DNA from: CBDCDJ01 sp965215355
GTDB taxonomy: Bacteria; Deinococcota; Deinococci; Deinococcales; Trueperaceae
NCBI GenBank assembly: GCA_965215355.1
Contig: CBDCDJ010000007.1
Span: forward strand, 2,418,001-2,482,000
DNA: 64,000 nt
Direction of reading: 5' to 3'
A program made the translations under genes and the position numbers. This document shows, piece by piece, positions 51,111-59,649 of the stretch. Below the pieces are notes generated by a model. It saw only the letters and a program-made list of their open reading frames with translations. It searched no databases and was not told where the DNA came from. How positions within the stretch are numbered: the first letter of the stretch is position 1; the number at the start of each line of letters is the position of its first letter.

Positions 51111-51803
51111 GTGCCCTTGAAAGACGACCTCATCCAGCGTACCTTGGAGCAACTCGCCGAAGTGGTGCGCGCCCTGAGCGGTCTCGGCGACACGCCCAGC
51201 GCCCAGGACGGTGTTGCTCGGGACGGTGTCGGCGCGGCCGAAGCCGCGCTGCACGAAGCCTACCGCGAACACACCGGTGCCGACGCTGCCTTGTTCCGAA
51301 GTTTGCCGAGCGAGCAGCTGCTAAACGTGCTGAGCAGCGCCGGCGTTCTCGACCGCGAGAAGAGTTTCCTCCTCGCCACGCTGTTCGAGGTCGAGGTGGC
51401 GCTGGCCCGCGCCAGGGGGGACCGCGCGCCGGTCGCCTTGCAACTCAAGGCGTTCGACCTTTACTTGGAGGCCGCACTGGCCGAGCTGGACGCGGACGAA
51501 CTGGACGAGAAAATTGCCGAGACGAGGTGCGCCCTGGCCGACTTCGTGCTGCCCGAGGCGACGCAGTGGCGCGTGCTCGCTTACGACGTGTTGCGCGGCC
51601 GTTACGCCAGCGCCGAAGACGGGCTGTTCGCGCTGCTCGAGACCTTCGGGCCGAGCGGCGCGCTACGGGCGCGGGGCCGCAGCTTTTACCGCGCCTTGCA
51701 AGCCAAACCCGACGCCGCTTTGAGCGCGGGCGGTCTGCCCCGCACGGAAGTCGACGAAGGTCTGGCAACCTTCGAAGCTCGGCTCGAGGGCTTTGCCGTT
51801 TGA
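51111..51803 (+). CDS. DUF6483-like helical protein
   Basis: 230 aa, almost entirely predicted helix, cytoplasmic. KDDLIQRTLEQLAEVVRALS at the start resembles DUF6483 proteins. The middle (about 80-150) has TPR-like helical hairpins (EVEVALARARGDRAPVALQL), then RSFYRALQAKPDAALSAGGL near the end. Role unknown. GTG start 6 nt after TATAGT. Confidence 0.65.
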   Translation: MPLKDDLIQRTLEQLAEVVRALSGLGDTPSAQDGVARDGVGAAEAALHEAYREHTGADAALFRSLPSEQLLNVLSSAGVLDREKSFLLATLFEVEVALARARGDRAPVALQLKAFDLYLEAALAELDADELDEKIAETRCALADFVLPEATQWRVLAYDVLRGRYASAEDGLFALLETFGPSGALRARGRSFYRALQAKPDAALSAGGLPRTEVDEGLATFEARLEGFAV

Positions 51804-51953
51804 CGTTGCGCCGAACTTCGGGGGCTTTGTTTTTAAACACCCCGACTTCGAAACCCTGATCCTTAAACACCCTGCCCGTCCAGAAAACGACGTTGCTCCT
51901 CATGTTGCGGAGGTCTGGCGCAGGAACAGAGTATGCCCGAGAAGCTCGAGCGG

Positions 51954-51959
51954 TACACT
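51954..51959 (+). promoter_or_regulatory. -10 element of leaderless proline racemase-family gene
   Basis: TACACT, 6 nt (CCAAGC), then ATG 51966. Confidence 0.65.
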
Positions 51960-51965
51960 CCAAGC

Positions 51966-52973
51966 ATGAACTTCAGCCGCAGTTACACGACCGTCGACGC
52001 CCACACCGCGGGCGAGCCGCTCCGCATCGTCACCGCAGGGATTCCGCGGATTCCGGGTGAGACTGTTTTAGAAAAACGCCGCTGGGTCGCTGAAAACATG
52101 GACGAGGTGCGCCGGACGTTGATGCTCGAGCCGCGCGGTCACGCCGACATGTACGGGGCGTACCTCACCGAGCCGGTCACCCGAGGGGCCGACATGGGCG
52201 TTATTTTTATGCACAACGAGGGCTACAGCGACATGTGCGGGCACGGCGTCATCGCGCTCGCCACGGTGGCGGTCGCGCAAGGGTTGGTTGAAACCACAAC
52301 GCCCGAAACGCGCGTCGGCATCGACGCGCCCGCGGGTTTTGTCGAGGCGTTTGCCGAGTGGGACGGCGAGCGGGTCGGCGCGGTGCGGTTCAAAAACGTG
52401 CCTTCTTTTTTGTACCTGCGAGACTTGAGCGTCAAAACACCCTCGTTTGGAGCAGTCACCGTCGACATCGCCTTCGGTGGGGCGTTTTACGCTTATTTGG
52501 ACGGGGGGCAGGTGGGGCTCGAGGTCAGCCCGGCCAACTACCACGCTCTTATAAACCTGGGCGACGAGGTCAAACGGGCAGTATCCGCCGCGGTCGACAT
52601 CCGGCACCCGCTCGTCCCCGAACTCGACCGGCTCTACGGCACCATCATCGACGGTGCGCCCCGGCACGAGGGCTCCACGCAGGCCAACGTCTGCGTGTTC
52701 GCCGACCGCGAAGTGGACCGCTCGCCGACCGGCACCGGCACGGCGGGCCGCGTCGCGCAGCTCTACGCACGGGGCAAGCTGAGTTTGAACGAGACCTTGG
52801 TGAACGAGAGCGTCATCGGCACGGTGTTTACGGGCAGGGTGTTGGCGGAGACGAAGGTCGGTGATTTCGACGCGGTCGTGCCCGAAGTGGGCGGGCGGGC
52901 TTACATCACCGGCTTCAACCACTTCGTGCTCGAGCCCGGCGACCCGGTGGGGACGGGTTTTCTGCTGCGCTGA
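51966..52973 (+). CDS. Proline racemase family; probable trans-3-hydroxy-L-proline dehydratase
   Basis: 335 aa. The first catalytic Cys is present (GYSDMCGHGVIAL, Cys91). The second, which racemases and epimerases need, is replaced by Thr255 in RSPTGTGTAG. In this superfamily Cys/Thr pairs characterise trans-3-hydroxy-L-proline dehydratases, so dehydration of that amino acid, common in collagen-derived peptides, is more likely than proline racemisation. ATG 51966 starts at the conserved FSRSYTTVDAHTAGEPLR and is 6 nt after TACACT. No other hydroxyproline genes adjoin it. Confidence 0.88.
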   Translation: MNFSRSYTTVDAHTAGEPLRIVTAGIPRIPGETVLEKRRWVAENMDEVRRTLMLEPRGHADMYGAYLTEPVTRGADMGVIFMHNEGYSDMCGHGVIALATVAVAQGLVETTTPETRVGIDAPAGFVEAFAEWDGERVGAVRFKNVPSFLYLRDLSVKTPSFGAVTVDIAFGGAFYAYLDGGQVGLEVSPANYHALINLGDEVKRAVSAAVDIRHPLVPELDRLYGTIIDGAPRHEGSTQANVCVFADREVDRSPTGTGTAGRVAQLYARGKLSLNETLVNESVIGTVFTGRVLAETKVGDFDAVVPEVGGRAYITGFNHFVLEPGDPVGTGFLLR

Positions 52974-53004
52974 GGTGCAACCCGGCTGCACACGGTTACC
53001 GGTC

Positions 53005-53020
53005 GGTCCTGGAACGGACC
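53005..53020 (+). terminator. Possible terminator after the dehydratase gene
   Basis: GGTCC/GGACC stem, 6-nt loop, 28 nt past the stop; a weak T-rich tract only further on. Confidence 0.35.
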
Positions 53021-53062
53021 TAAGCGCACCGGGCCAAAAATGAAATTTTAGAACTTTCAGTA

Positions 53063-53091
53063 TTGACTAAAACCAGAATCGGGTCTATAGT
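53063..53091 (+). promoter_or_regulatory. Sigma70-like promoter of the envelope-transport operon
   Basis: TTGACT (53063-53068), exactly 17 nt, TATAGT (53086-53091). Inverted arms TTTTAG (53046-53051) and CTAAAA (53067-53072) overlap the -35 box and could be an operator for the GbsR-type regulator encoded downstream. Transcription should begin near 53097-53099. Confidence 0.75.
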
Positions 53092-53097
53092 CGTTGC

Positions 53098-53103
53098 AGG
53101 AGG
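53098..53103 (+). promoter_or_regulatory. Shine-Dalgarno that indicates an ATT start
   Basis: AGGAGG, 5 nt before ATT 53109 and 8 nt before ATT 53112. No ATG, GTG or TTG lies at a usable distance downstream. TTG 53094 lies upstream of the Shine-Dalgarno sequence and probably upstream of the transcription start. Confidence 0.65.
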
Positions 53104-53108
53104 TTTCA

Positions 53109-53588
53109 ATTATTTCAAAAGGTTCAGAAAAGAAACAGGCTTTTATCGAAGACGTCGGGTTGCGACTGGAACAGAGTGGGATGCAGCGGATGGCCGGGCG
53201 GGTGTTGGGGGCGCTGCTCGTTGCGGAGCCCGCTGAACAGTCGGCCGACGACTTAGCCGCCACACTGCGTGCCAGCCGGGGCTCGATCAGCACGGCGACG
53301 CGCTACCTCATCCAGGTCGGGTTTGTCGAGCGGGTGTCGAAACCCGGCGAGCGCCGCGACTTTTACCGCAACAAACATGGAGCGTGGGTAGGGCTGACCC
53401 GCCGCGGCGTCGAACAACTGGGCATGTTTAGAGAACTGGCCGAGCGGGGTTTGGCGCTGCTCGAGTCGGGCGACCCCGAGGCCAAGCTCGGCTTAGAGGA
53501 GATGCGCGATTTTTACGCGTTTGCCGAACGTGAGTTTCCCGAAGTTTTCGCGCGTTGGGAGGCCCTGAAGGGGTCGGCCCCGAAGTAG
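53109..53588 (+). CDS. GbsR/MarR-family transcriptional regulator
   Basis: 159 aa winged-helix protein. KKQAFIEDVGLRLEQSGMQR leads into the wHTH (SADDLAATLRASRGSISTAT, recognition helix near residues 55-68) and the wing GERRDFYRNKHGAW. The C-terminal helices are dimerisation type. It heads the permease/LolA/ATPase gene group 26 nt downstream and probably controls it. I place the start at ATT 53109 (or 53112) because of promoter and Shine-Dalgarno geometry; an annotation from TTG 53094 is the alternative. Confidence 0.82.
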   Translation: MISKGSEKKQAFIEDVGLRLEQSGMQRMAGRVLGALLVAEPAEQSADDLAATLRASRGSISTATRYLIQVGFVERVSKPGERRDFYRNKHGAWVGLTRRGVEQLGMFRELAERGLALLESGDPEAKLGLEEMRDFYAFAEREFPEVFARWEALKGSAPK

Positions 53589-53614
53589 CCCCTGAATGTT
53601 GAAAGGAGAACCGT

Positions 53615-54840
53615 ATGACCATGTCTATCTCCAAACTGGCCTGGCGCAACCTGTGGCGGCACAAGCGGCGCACGCAGCTTCTGTTGGCTGTGGTGGCCTA
53701 CGCGACGGTCGCCATCATCTTTTTTTGGGGCTTTTACGACGGGTTTGTCAACGTCCTGCTGGGCGGTCAAGCGCGCTACCTGAGCGCCCCCGTGATGGTG
53801 CAGACTGAGGCTTACCGCACCGACCCCGACCCTGAAAACAGCCTGCCGAGCTTGGCTTTTGAAAACGCTTTAGCTTCGTTCGAGGGCGTGCGCGGGGTTG
53901 CGCCGAGGCTCGAGTTCCAAGCCCTGCTGCGCTCGCCTTACCGCACCCTGGGCGCTCAGGTACGCGGCATCGACCCGACCTTAGAGGGCAAGTCAGTGAC
54001 ATCGGCGGCGACATCGGCGAGGGCCGCATGGTCGAGAACGAGGGCGAACTCGTGCTGGGCAAAGTCCTTGCCGAAGACTTAGACGTGCGCGTGGGTGAAC
54101 GTTTGGCGCTCGACGTGCAGTCGGTGGGCGGCTCGCAGGGCGCGGGGCTGCAAGTCGTGGGCATCATCGACAGCAACATCAACCCGGTAGACGAAGGCGT
54201 GGTGCTGGTTCACTTAGCGGATGCCAGAACGCTCACGGGTGTAGATACCGCCACGGGCGTAGCGCTCGACGTGCGGCAGGGCGACGAGGAGGGGGTGGCC
54301 GAAGCCCTTAACACCGCGGCGGTTTTACCACAAGGCGTGGCAGCTTACCCCATCAGCGAACTTTTAGGCGGCCTCATGGCGGGCATCGAGGACAAACGCA
54401 CGTCGATGATTCCGATTGTTCTGATGATCGCGCTCTTCGCCGCCGTGACCGTGATGAGCACCGTGATTGTCAGCGTCATCGAACGCACGCGCGAGTTCGG
54501 CGTCATCACCTCGCTCGGCCTTAGTCAGGGTCAGATTGCGCGGATGGTGACGCTCGAGGCCGTCTACACCACCTTTATCGGGTTCGCCGCGGGCGCAGTG
54601 CTCGGGTTCGGACTCAACGCACTCATGTCCGCCACCAACCTGATGGGACCCTTTATCAACACCTTTTACGGCGCTTACCTGTCGGGCTTGGCGCTGAGCG
54701 ACGAGTTTGTGCTGGCCTCGAGCCTCACCTATTTAGCCTGGGCGGCCATCACCATCCTCATTGCCGCGATTCTCGCCGTCGTCGTGCCCGGCAGGCGCGT
54801 GAGAAACCTCAATCCTGCTGAAGCCATGAGGGCGAACTGA
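53615..54840 (+). pseudogene. FtsX-like ABC permease, frameshifted
   Basis: First part (53615-53991) reads MSISKLAWRNLWRHKRRTQL through one membrane helix and a periplasmic segment to IDPTLEGK. The rest continues in the next frame as VSDIGGDIGEGRMVENEGEL through three C-terminal helices (ERTREFGVITSLGLSQGQIA) to NLNPAEAMRAN. One base is missing between 53987 and 53992, in a non-homopolymer context. Rejoined it is a full MacB/LolC-type permease of about 408 aa, paralogous to the gene at 55596. Good AAAGGAG ribosome binding site. It is a sequencing error, a real mutation or, less likely, programmed frameshifting. Confidence 0.85.
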
Positions 54841-54858
54841 TTTCGGAAAGGAATCCCT

Positions 54859-55599
54859 ATGAAAAGCGTTCTAGTCGCCCTAACCGTTCTGCTTGGCTTG
54901 GGCTTCGCCAGCGCCCAAGAAGACGCGGCGAGCATCATCGACCGCATCTTGGGCAACCTGCGCGGCGAGTCGCAAGCGGCGACGCTAGAAATGACCGTGA
55001 TTCGCCCCGACGAAGAAGACGTTTATACCATGCGCATTTTCAGCAAAGGCGAAGACAAAGGGCTCACGCGCGTCATCGCGCCACCACGCGACGCCGGGCA
55101 AGCCTTTTTGAACGACGGCGACAACGTCTTTATCTACAACCCCCGCCTGAGGCGCGTGCTGCGGCTCCCGCCGAGCGGTCAAAGCGATTCGTTCTTGGGT
55201 TCGGATATTTCCTACAACGATTTAGCAGGAGACGACCTGGAAGAGAGCTACCAAGCGAGCATTCTGGAAGAAACCGAAACGAGCGTCACCCTGGAGCTTG
55301 TACCCAACACGGACGCCCCGACGCCTTACGGCAAGGTCGAGCTGACCGCCGAGAAGCCCTCTTACGCGCCCACCAACATCACCTACTACGACCAGCGCGG
55401 CAACGCTGTGAAAGAAAACATCTTGTCCGACTATGCCGAGGTGGACGGCCTCTACATCCCGCAACGCTTCGAGGTGACGGATTTGTTGGAAGAGGGCCAC
55501 AGAACCGTCGTCACCTGGCAAGACGCCGACTTCGGTGTAGATATTCCCGAGGCGTGTTTTACCCAGAACGCGCTCGAGCGTGAGGGGGCCTGCGAATGA
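54859..55599 (+). CDS. LolA-like outer-membrane lipoprotein-sorting protein
   Basis: 246 aa. Sec signal MKSVLVALTVLLGLGFASAQ, then ASIIDRILGNLRGESQAATL and a beta-rich half-barrel including FNDGDNVFIYNPRLRRVLRL-like strands (residues about 88-105) and GSDISYNDLAGDDLEESYQA. This fits the COG2834 group, periplasmic carriers of lipoproteins or other lipids. It sits between two FtsX permeases, its stop overlapping the second one's start (ATGA). Cargo is unknown. Confidence 0.88.
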   Translation: MKSVLVALTVLLGLGFASAQEDAASIIDRILGNLRGESQAATLEMTVIRPDEEDVYTMRIFSKGEDKGLTRVIAPPRDAGQAFLNDGDNVFIYNPRLRRVLRLPPSGQSDSFLGSDISYNDLAGDDLEESYQASILEETETSVTLELVPNTDAPTPYGKVELTAEKPSYAPTNITYYDQRGNAVKENILSDYAEVDGLYIPQRFEVTDLLEEGHRTVVTWQDADFGVDIPEACFTQNALEREGACE

Positions 55600-56825
55600 T
55601 AGCCCTCGCCTGGCGCAACCTGTGGCGGCAGGGGCGGCGCAGCCTCATCTCCATCCTGGCCGTGGCGATTGTCGTGCTGTTCGCCATTGTGATGTACAGC
55701 TTCGGCGGCGCGCTCACGAACGGCATGTACGGGGATTTGACCGACCAGGTGGGCAACGTCCAGATTCACACCGAAGGCTACCGGGACGCGCGGAGCTTTG
55801 GCGCGGGGTTGTTAGAGAACGCCGCAGAGGTTAGAGAGACGGTGGCGCAGACGTTGCCGGACGCGGTTGTCGTGGGCTCCTTGCAAGTCCCCGGTCTGGT
55901 GGCGGGCGAGGACCGCTCGAGGGGCTTGGCGGTGCAGGGTCAGGATTGGCCTGAGTTGTTGCGCGGAGACTTCGTCAACGACTATCTCGCAGAAGGTAGC
56001 TTTGTCGAAGGTGACAACGTCACGGGCATCATGCTGGGGCGGTCTTTGGCGACGGCGTTGGAAGTCGGTTTGGGTGACGACGTGTACGTCTACGCCCCCG
56101 GCACCGAAGGCTACGGCGCGGCGGCTTACACCGTCGAAGGGCTTTTAGACTTTGAAGACCCCAACCGCGAAATCAACTCGGCGTACCTTTCGCTCGCCGC
56201 GGCGCAAGAGTTGGCCGCGCCCGACGCGGTGAGTCGGCTCGAGCTTCACTTCCCCGGCGTCAATACTTTAGACCAAGATGCAGGGACGGCGGATGAACTC
56301 GCCGCCCTTAGAGGCGCGCTGGGCGAGGGTCTAACAGTCGAAGGCTGGCGGGACATCGACCCCAGCCTGGCGACGCTGGTCCAGTTCTTCACGCCCGTGC
56401 TGCTCGTTATGTCGCTCATCTTCTTCGTGCTGGCGGGGCTGCTCGTACTCAATACGGTTTACTTAAGCACCCTGGAGCGCGTGCGCGAGTTCGGCGTCAT
56501 CTTGAGTTTGGGCGCTAGGGGCCGCCGGGTCTTGGGGATGGTCACGCTCGAGAGCTTGTTGCTGTGCCTCTCGGGCGCGGCCTTGGGGCTGGCTGTCGGG
56601 CTGCCGCTTATCGCGCTCGGCTCGAACGGCTTTGCCATGCCCGGCTACGCCGAAGAGATGCTGGCGGAAGTCGGTTTGCCCAACGTCTTCTACCTCTCCA
56701 TCGAACCGTGGCAAGTGCTGCTCGCGGTGGGCTTCGCCGTCCTGACCGCCTTTTTTGCCGCACTGGGTCCCGCGCGGATGGCGGCCAACATCGAGCCCGC
56801 CGAGGCGATGCGCTACACCGCCTGA
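55596..56825 (+). CDS. FtsX-like ABC transporter permease
   Basis: 409 aa. The N-terminal WRNLWRQGRRSLISILAVAI helix is followed by a large periplasmic MacB-PCD-like domain (about 45-270), then three helices with ERVREFGVILSLGARGRRVL as the coupling segment and MRYTA at the end. The topology is that of LolC/LolE/MacB-type mechanotransmission permeases, which extract lipids or lipoproteins without passing them through the membrane. Coupled to the LolA-like gene by a 4-nt overlap. Confidence 0.9.
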   Translation: MIALAWRNLWRQGRRSLISILAVAIVVLFAIVMYSFGGALTNGMYGDLTDQVGNVQIHTEGYRDARSFGAGLLENAAEVRETVAQTLPDAVVVGSLQVPGLVAGEDRSRGLAVQGQDWPELLRGDFVNDYLAEGSFVEGDNVTGIMLGRSLATALEVGLGDDVYVYAPGTEGYGAAAYTVEGLLDFEDPNREINSAYLSLAAAQELAAPDAVSRLELHFPGVNTLDQDAGTADELAALRGALGEGLTVEGWRDIDPSLATLVQFFTPVLLVMSLIFFVLAGLLVLNTVYLSTLERVREFGVILSLGARGRRVLGMVTLESLLLCLSGAALGLAVGLPLIALGSNGFAMPGYAEEMLAEVGLPNVFYLSIEPWQVLLAVGFAVLTAFFAALGPARMAANIEPAEAMRYTA

Positions 56826-56858
56826 ACCTGATACTCGAGACGCAGAAAGGAAAACAAC

Positions 56859-57557
56859 ATGCCCCTCTTCGAAGTCAAGAACCTCAAGAAAACCTACCAG
56901 ATCGGCGACATCAAAACGGACGCGCTTAGAGGTGTAAACCTCACCATTGACAAGGGCGAATTCACCGCCATCGCCGGGCCTTCTGGCTCGGGCAAGAGCA
57001 CGCTTTTACACCTCATGGGCGACCTCGACAAGCCGACCTCGGGCGAAATCCACTTAAACGGCCAACGCATCGACCAACTGGGCAAGCAGGAAGGCGCGGC
57101 GATGCGGCTCGACAAGTTGGGCTTCGTATTCCAGGCTTACAACCTGATTCCGGTGTTGACGGCTTTGGAAAACGCGGCGTTTGTCTTGGAACTCCAGGGC
57201 GTGAAGAAGAAAGAGCGTGAGGCGCGGGCGCTGGACTCTCTCAAGGCCTTGGGCATGGAAGAATTCAAAGACCGCCGCCCCAACCAGCTTTCGGGCGGGC
57301 AGCAGCAGCGTGTGGCGGTGGCGCGCGCCTTTGCCGCCGAGCCCGACATCATCTTGGCGGACGAGCCCACCGCGAACCTAGACAGTAAGTCGGGCGGTGA
57401 CCTTATCGAGATGATGAAGCGTTTAAATGAAGAACGGGGCGTGACGTTTGTGTTTTCGACACACGACCCAAGACTTTTAGAGCATGTCAAACGCACGGTC
57501 AACTTAGAGGATGGTCGGGTTGTCGGAGCGCGCGAGCGCGAGGCGGTTCTTGCTTGA
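56859..57557 (+). CDS. LolD/MacB-type ABC ATP-binding protein
   Basis: 232 aa. Walker A AGPSGSGKSTLLHLMGDLDK near residue 40, Q-loop FVFQAYNLIPVLTALEN, signature LSGGQQQRVAVARAFA, Walker B IILADEPTANLDS and H-loop FSTHDPRLLEH are complete. It should power the two FtsX permeases of this operon. Good ribosome binding site (AAAGGAAAA). Assignment as LolD-like is by context and motif; MacB-like export is the alternative. Confidence 0.93.
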   Translation: MPLFEVKNLKKTYQIGDIKTDALRGVNLTIDKGEFTAIAGPSGSGKSTLLHLMGDLDKPTSGEIHLNGQRIDQLGKQEGAAMRLDKLGFVFQAYNLIPVLTALENAAFVLELQGVKKKEREARALDSLKALGMEEFKDRRPNQLSGGQQQRVAVARAFAAEPDIILADEPTANLDSKSGGDLIEMMKRLNEERGVTFVFSTHDPRLLEHVKRTVNLEDGRVVGAREREAVLA

Positions 57558-57603
57558 GGGAAGCTAAAGGGCCTGCTCTGGCCCTCGCTCTCGAGGAACC
57601 ATC

Positions 57604-58620
57604 ATGAAATCTCTTTTCACCCTGTTCGCATTTCTTGCTACGTCTCTCTCCTTCGCCCAACTCAGCTACCGAGGCGAAATCGAAGTAGCTGGCGACCTCT
57701 CTTTCGCCTCTACGAACCAAGTGCTGAACGAACTGGTGGGGCTTAGTTTGCGCGGTCATCTCGAGGCCGACTACACGCTTGAGCCCCTAGACTTCCGTCT
57801 CGTCCTCGACCCGGCGGTGCGGGTCACGAGCGCTGGGATAGACAGCGCTTTCATCGACCCCGGTTTGACCGAAGCCTTTGCGCTTTACCGTTTGAATAAT
57901 ATCGACTTCAGTGCGGGTCTGGAGCGCTTGCCGTTTCAAACCGCCCGCCTCAGTGTTCCGTTTCGCCTCGAGCCGGTGAACCGACTGGGACAACCTTTAG
58001 GCTTGTTGGGCGTGAGAGCCAATGTTTATCTCGAGGACTGGCGCGTTCGCCCCGCGCTTCTCTACCGCACTCAAGACGACCGGCTCGGCGGCGTGCTGAG
58101 CGTCCGGCGCGAGTTTGACGCTTTCGACCTGGAGGCGCACGTTCTTTACCTGGACGGCTTTGCGGCCGGCCTCGGGGGTAGCGGCCTCGTCGGCAACGTC
58201 GTCGTTTACGGTGAGGCTTGGCTGTTGGCCGACCCGTGGGACTTGCGCGGCGCTTTAGGCGCGAGCGGCTTTGCGGGCGACCTGTTGTGGACGGCGGAAC
58301 TCGCCTACGCCGCCGACGCGCTCGAGACGACCCCACGCGCGACCGACTCGGACCCGCCAACCCTTCTCAACCCGGCGAAGGCTTACCCACAGCTGTCGGG
58401 GCAGTCCAGCCTGCCGGTGGGCGACGTGGGAAGTTTAGAGCTGAACACCCGTTTGGGGTTGAGAGACGGTGTGTCGGGGGGCTCGAGCGCGCAAGCCTCG
58501 ACGAGTCTCTTCTACCTCTACACCGAGAGCGACTACCAACTTGCGGTGGGGCCGACCTTCAACCACACCGAGCTGGCAACCGTTTACGGGCTGCGCTTCG
58601 GGGTGACGGCGTTCTTTTAG
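57604..58620 (+). CDS. Predicted outer-membrane beta-barrel protein
   Basis: 338 aa. Sec signal MKSLFTLFAFLATSLSFAQ. The mature part consists of alternating amphipathic strands (LSYRGEIEVAGDLSF, FRLVLDPAVRV, VRPALLYRTQ) and ends YGLRFGVTAFF. A C-terminal aromatic strand ending in Phe is the usual barrel-assembly signal. No named family recognised. It is the last gene of the permease/LolA/ATPase group and is probably the outer-envelope partner or cargo of that system. Confidence 0.72.
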   Translation: MKSLFTLFAFLATSLSFAQLSYRGEIEVAGDLSFASTNQVLNELVGLSLRGHLEADYTLEPLDFRLVLDPAVRVTSAGIDSAFIDPGLTEAFALYRLNNIDFSAGLERLPFQTARLSVPFRLEPVNRLGQPLGLLGVRANVYLEDWRVRPALLYRTQDDRLGGVLSVRREFDAFDLEAHVLYLDGFAAGLGGSGLVGNVVVYGEAWLLADPWDLRGALGASGFAGDLLWTAELAYAADALETTPRATDSDPPTLLNPAKAYPQLSGQSSLPVGDVGSLELNTRLGLRDGVSGGSSAQASTSLFYLYTESDYQLAVGPTFNHTELATVYGLRFGVTAFF

Positions 58621-58785
58621 ACAGGCGTTGCGTTTGCCCAGTTGGAAAGGGATGGTTACCGCTCAGGGAGTTGCCGTGATACTTTCGCGAGAAGTCTAGT
58701 GAAAAGCGCCGGGCTAAACTGCTTTCCGTACCCGCGGCGGCAAGCAAACCCAGCGTCGTGGCGGCGTCATTAAGGAGTAACCGAC

Positions 58786-59565
58786 ATGCACAAAACAGCC
58801 CTCATCACAGGTGCCTCGAGCGGCATCGGCAAAGCGTTCGCCCACATCCACGCGGAAAAAGGCGGCGACCTCGTCGTGGTTGCGCGCAGCGAGGCCAAGC
58901 TGAACGCGCTCAAGGCAGCTTTAGAAGGCAAACACGGCGCCGAGGTTCACGTCATCGGCAAAGACCTGACCGAGCCGGACGCGGCTCGAGAAGTTTACGA
59001 CGAAGTCAAGCGAGCCGGTATAAAAATTGACTACCTCATCAACAACGCGGGCTTCGGCGGGCGGGGCAAGTTCCATGAACGCGAATGGGCGCAAGACCTC
59101 GCCATGATCAACCTGAACATCGTCGCCCTGACAGCGCTCACCAGGTTCTTTCTGCCCGACTTCGTGGCGCGCAACGAAGGTAGAATCCTCAACGTTTCTT
59201 CGACCGCCGCGCTCATGGCAGGGCCTTTGCAGGCGGTTTACTACGCGACCAAAGCTTACGTGACCTCGTTCAGCAACGCCGTGGCCGAAGAACTGCACGA
59301 CACCAACCTTACCGTGACCGCCCTCATGCCGGGCGCGACCGAGACGGAGTTCGCCAGCACCTCCGGCATGGACAAAACGAGGCTGTTCGACAACACCTTC
59401 AGCGCTCGAGAGGTCGCCAAAAAAGGCTACGACGCCATGCTCGAAGGCAAACTCGACGTCATCGCCGGCGTCACCCCCCTGCAGCGAATGATGATGGGGT
59501 CGGCACCTCTGTTGCCCAAGAAAATGATGCTCAAGCAAGTTCGCCGGATGCAAGAGGTGAGGTGA
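58786..59565 (+). CDS. Short-chain dehydrogenase/reductase
   Basis: 259 aa. Cofactor motif ALITGASSGIGKAFAHIHAE at residues 5-24, NNAG (DYLINNAGFGGRGK), catalytic Ser in NVSSTAALMAGP and the YYATKAYV (YxxxK) motif near 155-160 are complete. Similar to DltE/YqjQ-like SDRs that reduce ketones or lipids. Substrate unknown. TTAAGGAG ribosome binding site. The 165 bases upstream hold no gene. Confidence 0.92.
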   Translation: MHKTALITGASSGIGKAFAHIHAEKGGDLVVVARSEAKLNALKAALEGKHGAEVHVIGKDLTEPDAAREVYDEVKRAGIKIDYLINNAGFGGRGKFHEREWAQDLAMINLNIVALTALTRFFLPDFVARNEGRILNVSSTAALMAGPLQAVYYATKAYVTSFSNAVAEELHDTNLTVTALMPGATETEFASTSGMDKTRLFDNTFSAREVAKKGYDAMLEGKLDVIAGVTPLQRMMMGSAPLLPKKMMLKQVRRMQEVR

Positions 59566-59649
59566 GAAAATGTTTGCCCTGGGAGGCTCTTGTGGGAACG
59601 AAAGGGCGCGGTTCAGTTCCTACCGGTTGAGAAGGGGCATCTTGCGGTG

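Noticed and set aside
13840..51959. Treating the TANNNT boxes as random AT-rich hexamers
   Set aside because: The exact 6-nt distance to the start in twelve independent cases, with no Shine-Dalgarno sequence, is hard to explain by chance in a 63% GC sequence.
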